This document shows, piece by piece, positions 35,373 through 43,882 of a stretch of 64,000 nucleotides of DNA. This DNA comes from Solobacterium sp. (GTDB lineage Bacteria > Bacillota_I > Bacilli_A > Erysipelotrichales > Erysipelotrichaceae): assembly GCA_017404505.1 (NCBI GenBank), contig JAFRCE010000022.1, positions 26,644 to 90,643 on the forward strand. The letters are read 5' to 3'. A program made the position numbers and the translations under genes. The notes below the pieces were generated by a model. The model did not search any database, was not told the origin of the DNA, and saw nothing but the letters and a program-made list of their open reading frames with translations. Every line of letters starts with the position of its first letter. Positions within the stretch are counted from its first letter, which is position 1.

Positions 35373-36923
35373 ATGAACTTTTATAAAGACCATTATGATG
35401 TCATCGTCATCGGCGGCGCCCTGGCCGGCATGAGCTGTGCCATGAGCCTGGCGAAGGAGGGGAAGGACGTTCTGATCCTCGAACGCCACAATCTGCCGGG
35501 CGGCATGGCCACCAGTTTCGTGCGTTCCGGCATGGAAATGGAAGCCACCCTGCATGAGATGATGTCCCTGGGTTTAAAGGAAGACCCGCTGTATATCCGC
35601 AAGTATCTGGATGAGATGGGTGTCGTCATTGACTGGCTGCGGGTGCCGGAAGCCTATCGTCTGCTTTCCCATCCGGACGGCATTGACATTACTCTGCATG
35701 CCGGCAGAAGACCGGACGGCACATGGGTATGCGCGGATGAGATCGACATGATCTACAGCGGCACGAAAGACGAGATCAACCGTCTTCTCGAACTGTGCCG
35801 CAGCATCTATGAGTCGGTTCTGTTCCTCAACGAGCATAAGCTGAGCAAGGTGGAAATGCTGTTGAAACACGAGCCGCTGGTCAAGACAGCCGGCTACAGT
35901 GCCAAGGAAGTGCTGGATAGCGCCTTTGATCTGCCGCTGGCCGTCAAGAAGATCCTCAGTGCCTACTGGATCTATGTCGGTCAGCCGATGAGCAGCCTGC
36001 CGTTTACGATCTACGCCTTCCTGATGGCGGACTATATGATGGGCGGCTCCTTTGTGGCAAGAGGCTTCTCACATGAGATGTCCGTGGCGATGGCCGAGAA
36101 GTGCGAAGAACTGGGTGTCCAGTTTGAATACGGCCAGAATGTTGAAAAGATCCTCGTCAAAGACAATCATGTCTACGGTGTGAGGACGAGCCGTGGTGAT
36201 GAGATCCACTGTGACTATATCGCCAGCGCGCCGTATCCGAACACGGTTTACGGCAAGATGATTGAACCGCAGTCGGAAGTGCCCAAGGAAGCCCGCCAGT
36301 ATGCCAACGCGATGCCGATGAGCGTGACCAATTTCTCGGTCGTCCTGCTGCTGGATAAATCACCGGAAGAACTCAATATCAAAGACTATTCTGTCTTCTC
36401 TTCCGATATCCCGTTTGACACCGATGCCTTCTGGGCGGAGGGAAAGAAGATCGGCGGCTGGAATTATCTGACCACCATCTGTCTGAACTATGCCAATCCG
36501 GACTGTGTGCCGGCCGGCATGACGTCGCTTTCCATCACCTATCTGCCCCTGCCGGAAGCCTTCCTGAATCTGAAAGCGGACGGATACTTCGCGTTCAAGA
36601 GAAAAGTTGCCCGGGAAATGATCGACCGCGTGTCGAAACATCTCGGTGTCGACCTGAAGGAACACATCCAGGAAATCGAAATCGAATCACCGGTGACGAT
36701 GTCGCACTATACCAGTGACTACCGGGGCGGTATCTATGGTTACCAGCATTCGATGGACAACTCGGTCGTCGGCCGTCTCGAAGACCTGGAGAAGGAATTC
36801 TATATCAAAGGTCTGGTCGGCTGCGCCAGCCATCAGCTGGTCGGTGACGGCATGGCCTGCAATATCAACAACGGCCGAATTGCCACCAAGGCAATTCTGG
36901 AATGGATGAAGGAGGCGGAATAA
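35373..36923 (+). CDS. CrtI/RetSat-type FAD-dependent oxidoreductase, candidate fatty acid saturase
   Basis: A 516-residue flavoprotein of the phytoene desaturase / carotenoid isomerase / retinol saturase superfamily. FAD motif DVIVIGGALAGMSCAMSLA is at residues 9-27, with LERHNLPGGMATSF after it. The mid-region has SLPFTIYAFLMADYMMGGSF and FSHEMSVAMAEKCEELG, and the C-terminal FAD-contact block is LVGCASHQLVGDGMACNINN. Superfamily members desaturate, isomerise or saturate polyene chains. Given the PAI-like gene upstream and a reductase one base downstream, reduction of an isomerised fatty acid double bond is a reasonable inference, not a demonstrated function. Carotenoid chemistry is the main alternative, but no other carotenoid gene is present. 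Confidence 0.75.
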   Translation: MNFYKDHYDVIVIGGALAGMSCAMSLAKEGKDVLILERHNLPGGMATSFVRSGMEMEATLHEMMSLGLKEDPLYIRKYLDEMGVVIDWLRVPEAYRLLSHPDGIDITLHAGRRPDGTWVCADEIDMIYSGTKDEINRLLELCRSIYESVLFLNEHKLSKVEMLLKHEPLVKTAGYSAKEVLDSAFDLPLAVKKILSAYWIYVGQPMSSLPFTIYAFLMADYMMGGSFVARGFSHEMSVAMAEKCEELGVQFEYGQNVEKILVKDNHVYGVRTSRGDEIHCDYIASAPYPNTVYGKMIEPQSEVPKEARQYANAMPMSVTNFSVVLLLDKSPEELNIKDYSVFSSDIPFDTDAFWAEGKKIGGWNYLTTICLNYANPDCVPAGMTSLSITYLPLPEAFLNLKADGYFAFKRKVAREMIDRVSKHLGVDLKEHIQEIEIESPVTMSHYTSDYRGGIYGYQHSMDNSVVGRLEDLEKEFYIKGLVGCASHQLVGDGMACNINNGRIATKAILEWMKEAE

Positions 36924-36924
36924 T

Positions 36925-38103
36925 ATGAAAGTCAAAGGTTTTCTGCAGGATGTCCTGGGCGCCTCCCGCGTCACCAACGCACGTAGAAATCTGATCAAGA
37001 ACGCCAGCGTTCTGAATGTCTACAGCGACCCGATCCGGGAAGTCGCAAAGGAAGTGCATCCGGAACCGTTCAAAGTCACGGTGGTATCGGTAAGTGACGC
37101 ATCTCCTACAGCGAAAACATTCCGTCTCAAGCCACTGGCAGGAAAACTGCCGCCGTTTGAAGCCGGTATGTACGTATCGTTCCAGGATCTAAAGATCGGC
37201 AATACGGTGACGACCCGTCCGTTCTCGATCAGCAGCGCCCCGTTTGAGGCGCGAAGCGAAGATCCGTTCTTTGAAGTCACGATCCGCAAGGGCAGAGACA
37301 ACGGCTTTGTGTCCAACTACTTCTACAACGAAGTCAGGGAAGGTGATGAGTTTACCGTCGAGATGCCGTTCGGCCAGTTCTTCTATGAACCGATGCGGGA
37401 CGCGAAAAACGTCGTCGCCCTGGCCGGCGGTTCCGGTATCACGCCGTTTGTGTCGATGGCGAAGGAAATCAATCACGGCACGCTGGATATGGATCTGACC
37501 ATCCTGTACGGTTCGGTATCATCGAAAGACATCATTCTGAAGGATGTTCTGGATCAGGTACAGAGTGAAAGAGTCAAGGTCGTCAATGTCATTTCCGGCG
37601 AGGAGGACTATGACGGTGAAAAGGGCTTCCTGCGTGCGGAACTGATTCAGAAATACAGCAAGGGAGATACGAGCTACTTCGTCTGCGGACCGCTGCCGAT
37701 GTACCAGTTTGTCAGAGGCGAACTGGCGAAACTGGAAGTGCCGGAAAAGCGGATCCGCATGGAAGTCTTCGGCGCGCCGGTGGATATCACCAAAGCGGAA
37801 GGCTATCCGGAATGCGAGGCACAGACCTTTAAACTGACGGTCGTCCGAGGCATTCACGAGGATGTCATCGAGGCATCTTCCCGGGAATCCCTGGCCGTTG
37901 CCATGGAGCGGGCCGGCATCAAGAACAACACGAGATGCCGGAGCGGTGCCTGCGGCTACTGCCGCTGCAAACTGCTGGATGGTGATGTCTTCGTGCCGAC
38001 GGTCGGTGACGGCCGCCGCTACGCTGACAAAATGTACGGCTATGTGCATGCCTGCTCGACCTATCCGCTGTCTGACTGCAGGATCAAGATCGTGATCAAG
38101 TAA
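36925..38103 (+). CDS. NAD(P)H:[2Fe-2S] reductase (FNR-like with C-terminal plant-type ferredoxin)
   Basis: A 392-residue electron-transfer protein. After a basic N-terminal segment comes an FNR-like FAD domain with RPFSISSAP near residue 98, then the NAD(P) domain GGSGITPFVSMAKE near 168 and YFVCGPLPMYQFV near 250. The last 85 residues are a plant-type ferredoxin: C338-C343-C346 in CRSGACGYC and the fourth Cys near 376 in HACSTYPL. Layout matches oxygenase reductases and NQR-F-like proteins, without a membrane anchor. Its start is one base after the saturase stop, so it very likely feeds NAD(P)H electrons to that flavoprotein. Confidence 0.88.
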   Translation: MKVKGFLQDVLGASRVTNARRNLIKNASVLNVYSDPIREVAKEVHPEPFKVTVVSVSDASPTAKTFRLKPLAGKLPPFEAGMYVSFQDLKIGNTVTTRPFSISSAPFEARSEDPFFEVTIRKGRDNGFVSNYFYNEVREGDEFTVEMPFGQFFYEPMRDAKNVVALAGGSGITPFVSMAKEINHGTLDMDLTILYGSVSSKDIILKDVLDQVQSERVKVVNVISGEEDYDGEKGFLRAELIQKYSKGDTSYFVCGPLPMYQFVRGELAKLEVPEKRIRMEVFGAPVDITKAEGYPECEAQTFKLTVVRGIHEDVIEASSRESLAVAMERAGIKNNTRCRSGACGYCRCKLLDGDVFVPTVGDGRRYADKMYGYVHACSTYPLSDCRIKIVIK

Positions 38104-38113
38104 GACAAAAAAG

Positions 38114-38158
38114 AAATGACCGCCGTGTATCATGATCATACACAGCGGTCATTTTTTG
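38114..38158. terminator. Bidirectional terminator between reductase and alpha-glucosidase
   Basis: AAATGACCGC (38114-38123) / GCGGTCATTT (38145-38154) with an inner GTGTAT/ATACAC stem; A-rich on the left, T-run on the right. Confidence 0.88.
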
Positions 38159-38163
38159 GTTGC

Positions 38164-39846
38164 TTATTTCTTTTCAAACACGACAGCCTGATAAGGCTTC
38201 AGCTTCACGTCCAGACCGTTCAGCTCCAGATCGGTATAGTTGTTGAGGACAAGTTCCTCTCTGTTCATTAATTCCGGCAGCCGGTAATAGGTTTCATGGG
38301 TCGAGAAGTTGCCGATGACAAAGAGTTTTTTGCGCTGCCAGGTGCGGCTGTAGGCGATGATCCTTGTGTTGTTGTGGTCATATTCACGCGTTTCGCCATA
38401 GATGGCTGTTTCACTGTTTTTCCGGAAGGCCAGCAGCTTTTGATAGAAACGGTAGATCGAGCGGCTGTTTGCCAGGTCTTTTTTGACGTTGATTTCCGGG
38501 TATTCCGGATTCATGCACTGCCATGGTGTATGTCCTTTGTTGAAGCCGGCGTTGACGGAGTCGTCCCATTGCATCGGCACCCGGGCGTGGTCTCTGGCGC
38601 CGTAGCGGATACACGGGAAAGCGGCGAAGGAAGGCATACCGTAGCTGCGCATCAGGTCATAGACAAAATGGCTGACCGGATCTTTCAGTTCGTCCATGTT
38701 TTTGAAGGCGGTGTTGGTGAGACCGACTTCCTGGCCCATGTAGATAAACGGTGTGCCGAAACCCATGTAGGTGATCACCGCCAGCATCGTGGCAGCTTCG
38801 TAGTGATATTTCTTCGTGTTGATGGAGAAGCGGCTGATACTGCGGGGATTGTCATGGTTTTCCAGAACCAGGGTGTTCCAGCCGTCTTTATAGTAGGAAA
38901 TCTGCGGATCGAGCAAGCCTGTCTTGAACTGTTTCAGATCGAATGGCTTCCAGAAGAATTTCTTGCCGGCGACGTTGTCGGCATCGAGATGGGCGAAGTT
39001 GAAGATCGTGTCCAGTTCGCCGTTCTCTTCTTTTACATAGGCGTGGGCGTCTTTATCGGAAGGATGGAAGGATTCGCCGACCGTGTAACTGTCATACAGG
39101 GAAAGGGCCTTTTCGTTCAGTTCTTTCAGGAATTCGTGCATGCGGGGACCGTCGACATAATACTGGGAGCCGACCTGGAAGGTGTTCTTTTCCGTGTCGT
39201 CCTGGATCGGAAAGACCTTGGAGAACATGTTGAAGACGTCGAAGCGGAAACCGTCCACGCCTTTCTTCAGCCAGAAGTTCAGGATATTGATGATTTCTTC
39301 GCGGACCGCCGGATTTTCCCAGTTCAGATCCGCCTGTTCTTTGCAGAAAAGATGCAGGTAGAATTCATCGCTTTCGCCGATTCTTTCCCAGGCGGAACCG
39401 GTAAAGGTGGATTCCCAGTTGCTCGGCGGCAGCAGTCTGCCTTTTTCATATCTGCCCTTGCGGATGATGTAGTAGTCCCGGTAAGGGGAATCCGGTGAAG
39501 ACAATGCCTCTTTGAACCAGCGGTGTTCCGTGGACGTGTGGTTGATGACCATGTCCATGATCACTTTCAGATCACGCTTATGGCATTCTTCCAGCAGTCT
39601 GTCAAAGTCCGCCATGGTACCGAACTTTTCGTCAATGGCGCAGTAGTCACTGATATCGTAGCCGTAATCATGATCCGGCGACTGATACAGCGGCGAGAAC
39701 CAGATCGCCGTCGCGCCGAGATCCTTGATGTAGTCCAGGCGGGAAATAATACCTTCGATATCACCCCAGCCGTCATTGTCGGCGTCCATGAAACTGAACG
39801 GATAGATCTGATAGACGACCGCGTTTTTATACCATCTTGTTTTCAT
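38164..39846 (-). CDS. GH13 alpha-glucosidase (oligo-1,6-glucosidase type)
   Basis: A 560-residue cytoplasmic family 13 enzyme, starting at MKTRWYKNAVVYQIYPFSF. Upstream in-frame codons give a non-family extension and are excluded. Conserved regions: DMVINHTSTEHRWF, nucleophile Asp in GFRFDVFNM, acid Glu in TVGESFHP, third Asp in LENHDNPRS, and HARVPMQWDDSVNAGF, typical of oligo-1,6-glucosidases and related GH13_31 enzymes. It would release glucose from isomaltose-like or short alpha-glucans. Trehalose-6-phosphate hydrolase and sucrose isomerase are close relatives, so specificity is open. It is a single-gene unit ending in the shared terminator. Confidence 0.88.
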   Translation of the reverse strand: MKTRWYKNAVVYQIYPFSFMDADNDGWGDIEGIISRLDYIKDLGATAIWFSPLYQSPDHDYGYDISDYCAIDEKFGTMADFDRLLEECHKRDLKVIMDMVINHTSTEHRWFKEALSSPDSPYRDYYIIRKGRYEKGRLLPPSNWESTFTGSAWERIGESDEFYLHLFCKEQADLNWENPAVREEIINILNFWLKKGVDGFRFDVFNMFSKVFPIQDDTEKNTFQVGSQYYVDGPRMHEFLKELNEKALSLYDSYTVGESFHPSDKDAHAYVKEENGELDTIFNFAHLDADNVAGKKFFWKPFDLKQFKTGLLDPQISYYKDGWNTLVLENHDNPRSISRFSINTKKYHYEAATMLAVITYMGFGTPFIYMGQEVGLTNTAFKNMDELKDPVSHFVYDLMRSYGMPSFAAFPCIRYGARDHARVPMQWDDSVNAGFNKGHTPWQCMNPEYPEINVKKDLANSRSIYRFYQKLLAFRKNSETAIYGETREYDHNNTRIIAYSRTWQRKKLFVIGNFSTHETYYRLPELMNREELVLNNYTDLELNGLDVKLKPYQAVVFEKK

Positions 39847-39965
39847 ACAGGAACCTCTCTGTCTGTATTTTATTACGAAAGAAGAGGAGTTGTGAGACAA
39901 AGATGCCATCCGGTATCTGAGAGCCTTTCTCTTTGGGCGTTGATGCTCAGAATGCATATGACATA

Positions 39966-39974
39966 TGCTAAAAT
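39966..39974 (+). promoter_or_regulatory. Extended -10 promoter of the DUF362 operon
   Basis: TGCTAAAAT, 42 bp before ATG 40017; AGGAGG ribosome site at 40005-40010. Confidence 0.55.
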
Positions 39975-40016
39975 ATAAACAGAAAGATATGTTCTGAAGA
40001 ACATAGGAGGTCAAGA

Positions 40017-41003
40017 ATGACGGACAAAATGAAGAATATTCCTTACGAGGAAAGAACCGGCAACGAGTCGATCGTTTATTTCACCCGTGATATTTCCCCA
40101 GCCGGCATTAAAAAGGCATATGAGAAAGTCAACGCCAATATCTGCGGCAAGGTAGCCATCAAGCTCCATACCGGTGAAAAAGGCGGCCCGAACTTCACAC
40201 CGGCCAGCTGGGTCAAGGAAGTCATGGAAGGGGAAGAAACCCTTAAAGACGCGACGATCGTTGAAACAAATACGTTCTACAAAGGCGACCGTTACACAAC
40301 CGAACAGCATCTCGATACCCTGAAGTACAATGGCTGGGACTTCTGCCCGGTCGATATCATGGACGCAGACGGAACCGTCGATCTGCCGGTCAAGGGCAGC
40401 AAATGGTTTGACCATATGACGCACGGCAAGACCATGGTCGATTATGATTCCATGTTCGTTCTGACCCATTTCAAGGGTCATACGATGGGCGGCTTCGGCG
40501 GCTCCAACAAGAACATCGGTATCGGCTGCGCGGACGGCCGGATCGGCAAAGGCATGATCCATGCCAAGAACGGCAACGACTGGGGTGTGACCGAGAATGA
40601 ACTGATGGAGAAGATCACCGAATCCACCAAGGCGACGATCGACTTCTTCGGTGAACATATCACCTATGTCAACGTCATGCGGAACATGTCGGTTGACTGC
40701 GACTGTGCCGGCAAAGCCGCGGCACCGGTCGTGACACCGAACGTCGGCGTTCTCTCTTCCACCGATATCTGCGCTCTTGATCAGGCCTGCGTGGACCTCG
40801 TCTATGCGATGTGCGAAGCAGACCACAAGGATCTCGTGGAAAGAATCGAAACAAGACACGGTGTCAGACAGCTGAGCTACATGCATGAACTCGGCATGGG
40901 CAACAACCGGTATGTACTGATCGATCTGGACAACGACGAAGTCCGCATCTGCCCGAAGAAAGCGGTTGAAGGAGTCAAGCCGTTCAAGAAGATCGTGAAG
41001 TAA
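40017..41003 (+). CDS. DUF362 domain protein
   Basis: A 328-residue protein of the DUF362 family, whose members often occur beside iron-sulfur proteins; function is unknown. Seen: GKVAIKLHTGEKGGPNFTPA near the N-terminus, IVETNTFYKGDRYTT, then FVLTHFKGHTMGGFGGSNKN, the family hallmark glycine loop, and a cysteine-bearing segment NMSVDCDCAGKAAAPV and ALDQACVDL. Unlike many homologues it lacks an added ferredoxin domain. Ribosome site AGGAGG is ideal. Its TAA shares one base with the next ATG, so it is coupled to the DUF3842 gene. Confidence 0.88.
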   Translation: MTDKMKNIPYEERTGNESIVYFTRDISPAGIKKAYEKVNANICGKVAIKLHTGEKGGPNFTPASWVKEVMEGEETLKDATIVETNTFYKGDRYTTEQHLDTLKYNGWDFCPVDIMDADGTVDLPVKGSKWFDHMTHGKTMVDYDSMFVLTHFKGHTMGGFGGSNKNIGIGCADGRIGKGMIHAKNGNDWGVTENELMEKITESTKATIDFFGEHITYVNVMRNMSVDCDCAGKAAAPVVTPNVGVLSSTDICALDQACVDLVYAMCEADHKDLVERIETRHGVRQLSYMHELGMGNNRYVLIDLDNDEVRICPKKAVEGVKPFKKIVK

Positions 41004-41419
41004 TGAAAAAAGTACTTGTCATTGACGCCCAGGGCGGCGGCATCGGCAGACAGATCATCACCGGGATCCGGGAAAAGATGCCGGATCTTGATATCACTGC
41101 CGTCGGAACGAACAGTGCCGCCACTTCCAATATGCTGAAGGCGGGTGCTTCCCGGGCAGCCACCGGCGAGAATGCTGTTGTCGTCGGCTGCCGGAACGCC
41201 GATATTATTATCGGCCCGATCGGCATTGCCATCGCGGATGCCATGCTTGGTGAAGTGACAGCGCGGATGGCCCAGGCTGTCGGTCAGAGCGATGCGGAAA
41301 GGATCCTGATTCCCTTCCAGCACTGCGGTTCGCTGATCGTCGGCGTAAACGAAACAAATACCGGACGGCTGGTCGCTGAAGCGATCGAACAGCTGTGCCG
41401 GCTTGTCAAAGAACCATAA
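41003..41419 (+). CDS. DUF3842 family protein
   Basis: A 138-residue protein matching DUF3842: KVLVIDAQGGGIGRQII at the start is nucleotide-loop-like, followed by AVGTNSAATSNMLKAGA, GENAVVVGCRNADIIIGPIG and the C-terminal LIPFQHCGSLIVGV. No membrane segment. Family function is unknown; the glycine loop and conserved Cys residues suggest a Rossmann-like small protein. It starts on the last base of the DUF362 stop codon. A terminator-like hairpin follows before the transporter gene. Confidence 0.85.
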   Translation: MKKVLVIDAQGGGIGRQIITGIREKMPDLDITAVGTNSAATSNMLKAGASRAATGENAVVVGCRNADIIIGPIGIAIADAMLGEVTARMAQAVGQSDAERILIPFQHCGSLIVGVNETNTGRLVAEAIEQLCRLVKEP

Positions 41420-41435
41420 GAAACGTATTCCAGAA

Positions 41436-41477
41436 GGCATACACGAATCGTCATATTCCTGTATGTCTTTCTTTTTA
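41436..41477 (+). terminator. Attenuator-like hairpin before the ECF gene
   Basis: GGCATACA (41436-41443) / TGTATGTC (41460-41467) with one G-T wobble, 16-nt loop, then TTTCTTTTTATT. It would reduce read-through into the transporter, SDR and Gfo/Idh genes. Confidence 0.75.
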
Positions 41478-41502
41478 TTCACGTGAAGAAAGGAAAAGCA
41501 AA

Positions 41503-42030
41503 ATGAACAAAACAAAGAACATTGTATTGAGCGGCCTGATGATTGCCATCGGCATTGTCATCGTATCGGTCCTGAAGAATTTCGGCGGCCAGCCGATCCT
41601 GCGTCTGTTTTCACCGATGCATTTCCCGATCATGATCGCCGGTCTGGCCATCGGCCCGGTTGAGGGAATGATCTGCGGCATCCTGACACCGGCTCTGTCC
41701 TATCTGATCAACCAGCTGCCGCCGAACGGTCCCTGGGCGATGATGGTGGAACTGGGTGTCTATGGTCTGGTATGCGGTCTTGGTATGAAACTGATCAAAA
41801 GCGATGCCCCGATGCTGAAGATCTATCTGTCACTGATCGTTGCCATGATCCTCGGCCGTATTGCCGGCGGTCTGGTAACCGGCTTCATTCTCAATGCCGG
41901 TGAGTATTCCTTCTCGGCATGGATCAGCGCTTACTTCATCGGAACGGCGCCGGCCATCCTGGCGGATCTGATTCTGGTGCCGCTGATCGTCAGAGCCCTG
42001 CAGAGGGCCGGTCTGGCTTTTACCCGCTGA
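41503..42030 (+). CDS. ECF transporter S component
   Basis: A 175-residue membrane protein with about five to six helices, from ATG 41503 (GAAAGGA site upstream); a longer in-frame start at 41395 overlaps the preceding gene and hairpin and is rejected. The pattern LSGLMIAIGIVIVSVLKNFG, FSPMHFPIMIAGLAIGPVEG, LTPALSYLINQLPP and LGRIAGGLVTGFIL fits the substrate-binding S subunit of energy-coupling-factor vitamin importers. The shared EcfA/A'/T module is not in the window and would be encoded elsewhere. The vitamin or metal ligand is unknown. Confidence 0.85.
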   Translation: MNKTKNIVLSGLMIAIGIVIVSVLKNFGGQPILRLFSPMHFPIMIAGLAIGPVEGMICGILTPALSYLINQLPPNGPWAMMVELGVYGLVCGLGMKLIKSDAPMLKIYLSLIVAMILGRIAGGLVTGFILNAGEYSFSAWISAYFIGTAPAILADLILVPLIVRALQRAGLAFTR

Positions 42031-42040
42031 GGAAACGGAT

Positions 42041-42763
42041 ATGACGGAATTCAGCGGAAAGATCGCGGTCGTAACCGGCGGTGCCCAGGGCATCGGTGCC
42101 TGCATTGCCGAAATGTTCCGCGCGGAAGGTGCTGTGGTGGAAATCATTGACCGTCAGGCAGGAGACTGGTATACCGGTGATCTCGCCGATCCAAAAGTCA
42201 TTGAGGCGTTCGTGAAGGACGTGATTCAGAAACATGGTCATATCGATTATCTGATCAATAACGCCCTACCGCTGATGAAGGGCATCGATACCTGTACCTA
42301 TGACGAATTCATGAATGCCCTGGCCGTCGGGACAGCCGCGCCGTTTTATCTTGCCAAACTGTTCGCACCGTATTTCGCCAAGGGCGGTGCAATCGTCAAT
42401 ATTTCTTCTTCTAGAGACCGCATGAGCCAGCCGCAGACGGAAAGCTACACAGCCGCCAAAGGCGGTATCGCCGCATTGACCCACGCATTGGCCGCTTCCT
42501 TTGCCGGCCGGATCCGCGCCAATTCTGTTTCGCCCGGCTGGATCGAGACAAAGGGCAATGTCTACAGCGGCCCGGACGCTTCGCAGCAGCCTTGCGGACG
42601 GGTCGGGGTGCCGCAGGATATCGCTTCCATGGTATTATATTTATGTTCAGAGAAGGCCGGTTTCATCACCGGTGAGAATGTCTGCATCGACGGCGGTATG
42701 ACGCGTCTGATGATCTACCACGGCGATCATGGCTGGACATACGAAGGAGAAAACAATGAATAA
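42041..42763 (+). CDS. Short-chain dehydrogenase/reductase
   Basis: A 240-residue SDR. The NAD(P) motif is VTGGAQGIGACIAEMF, the catalytic Ser is in IVNISSSRDR, and the Tyr-Lys pair is in ESYTAAKGGIA. The usual NNAG reads NNAL, a small departure. After the active site come SPGWIETKG and GENVCIDGGMTRLMIYHGDH. An acidic residue after the second strand (EIIDRQAGD) suggests NAD rather than NADP. It begins 10 bp after the ECF gene and its stop overlaps the next gene by 8 bp. Substrate unknown; sugar or polyol is suggested by the Gfo/Idh neighbour. Confidence 0.85.
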   Translation: MTEFSGKIAVVTGGAQGIGACIAEMFRAEGAVVEIIDRQAGDWYTGDLADPKVIEAFVKDVIQKHGHIDYLINNALPLMKGIDTCTYDEFMNALAVGTAAPFYLAKLFAPYFAKGGAIVNISSSRDRMSQPQTESYTAAKGGIAALTHALAASFAGRIRANSVSPGWIETKGNVYSGPDASQQPCGRVGVPQDIASMVLYLCSEKAGFITGENVCIDGGMTRLMIYHGDHGWTYEGENNE

Positions 42764-43781
42764 AATGAAGATCGGTTTTATCGGCAACGGCAAAAGCACG
42801 AACCGCTATCACGCGCCGTTTATTCTGACCCGCCGGGATACCATGGAAATCAAAACGATCTATGCCCGGAATCTGCAGAAAACAGACTGGGCGAGAATCG
42901 ACGGTGTCACATACACGGACCAGATCGACGATGTGCTGAAGGATCCGGAGATCGATGTCGTCGTTGTCACTCTGCCGCATCATCTGCATTACGATTATGC
43001 GAAAAAGGTGATCGAAGCCGGCAAGAACTGCGTGTGCGAAAAGCCGTTCACAGCGACCAGCGCGGAAGCGAAGGAACTGTTCGCACTGGCGGAAGAAAAA
43101 GGCGTTATCCTGCAGTGCTATCAGAACCGCCGCTTTGACAGTGATTTCCTGACCGTGCAGAAAGTCATTGAATCCGGCAAGCTGGGCGATCTTCTGGAAC
43201 TGGAAATGCATTTTGACTATTACCGGCCCGAGATTCCGGAAAGCGTAACGGAATTCCGGCCGGAATGGTCGTATCTCTACGGCCACGGCTGTCATACGCT
43301 CGATCAGGTGATTTCCTACTTCGGCAAGCCGGACCGGGTGCACTATGACGTGCGGCAGCTGCTCGGCGAAGGCCGCATGAATGACTATTTTGATCTGGAT
43401 CTGTATTACGGCGTTCTGAAAGTGTCGGTCAAATCTTCCTACTTCCGGGTAAAGAACCGTCCATCCTTTGTCGTTTACGGCAAGAATGGTATGTTCGAGA
43501 AATATGACAAAGACGGCCAGGAACGTGATCTGAAGAAATTCTATCTGCCGGAAGGACATGCCGATTTCGGAATGGATACGCCGGAACAGTACGGAACCCT
43601 GATCTATTATGATGAAAACGGCTATCATGAAGAAAAGGTGCCGACCGTGAAAGGCGATTACGGGTATTACTACGATGCCCTGTATGAAACGATCAAAAAC
43701 GGCAAGCCGCGGCTTGTCACACCGGAACAGACGATCCTGCAGATCGAAATGCTGGAAACCGGTGTCAAAGATCTGAAATAA
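42756..43781 (+). CDS. Gfo/Idh/MocA family oxidoreductase
   Basis: A 341-residue NAD(P)-dependent sugar/cyclitol dehydrogenase. ATG 42756 has AAGGAGA six bases before; an in-frame start at 42729 inside the SDR gene is less likely. Rossmann segment KIGFIGNGKSTNRYHAPFI has an altered glycine motif (GNGKST). The family EKP catalytic motif is in CVCEKPFTATSAEAKEL, followed by YQNRRFDSDF and GHGCHTLDQVISYFG, which holds the catalytic His/Asp region. Last gene of the operon before a terminator. Substrate unknown. Confidence 0.87.
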   Translation: MNKMKIGFIGNGKSTNRYHAPFILTRRDTMEIKTIYARNLQKTDWARIDGVTYTDQIDDVLKDPEIDVVVVTLPHHLHYDYAKKVIEAGKNCVCEKPFTATSAEAKELFALAEEKGVILQCYQNRRFDSDFLTVQKVIESGKLGDLLELEMHFDYYRPEIPESVTEFRPEWSYLYGHGCHTLDQVISYFGKPDRVHYDVRQLLGEGRMNDYFDLDLYYGVLKVSVKSSYFRVKNRPSFVVYGKNGMFEKYDKDGQERDLKKFYLPEGHADFGMDTPEQYGTLIYYDENGYHEEKVPTVKGDYGYYYDALYETIKNGKPRLVTPEQTILQIEMLETGVKDLK

Positions 43782-43790
43782 GTTTGACAG

Positions 43791-43815
43791 GAGTCTCTGC
43801 GGAGACTCTTTTTTT
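43791..43815 (+). terminator. Intrinsic terminator of the DUF362-Gfo/Idh operon
   Basis: GAGTCTC (43791-43797) / GAGACTC (43802-43808), loop TGCG, eight T residues. Confidence 0.92.
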
Positions 43816-43882
43816 GTTTCGCAGAGGGAACGCAACTTTTGCGGGCAATATAACTGTCAGAGAGGAGAACAACAATCTGACT

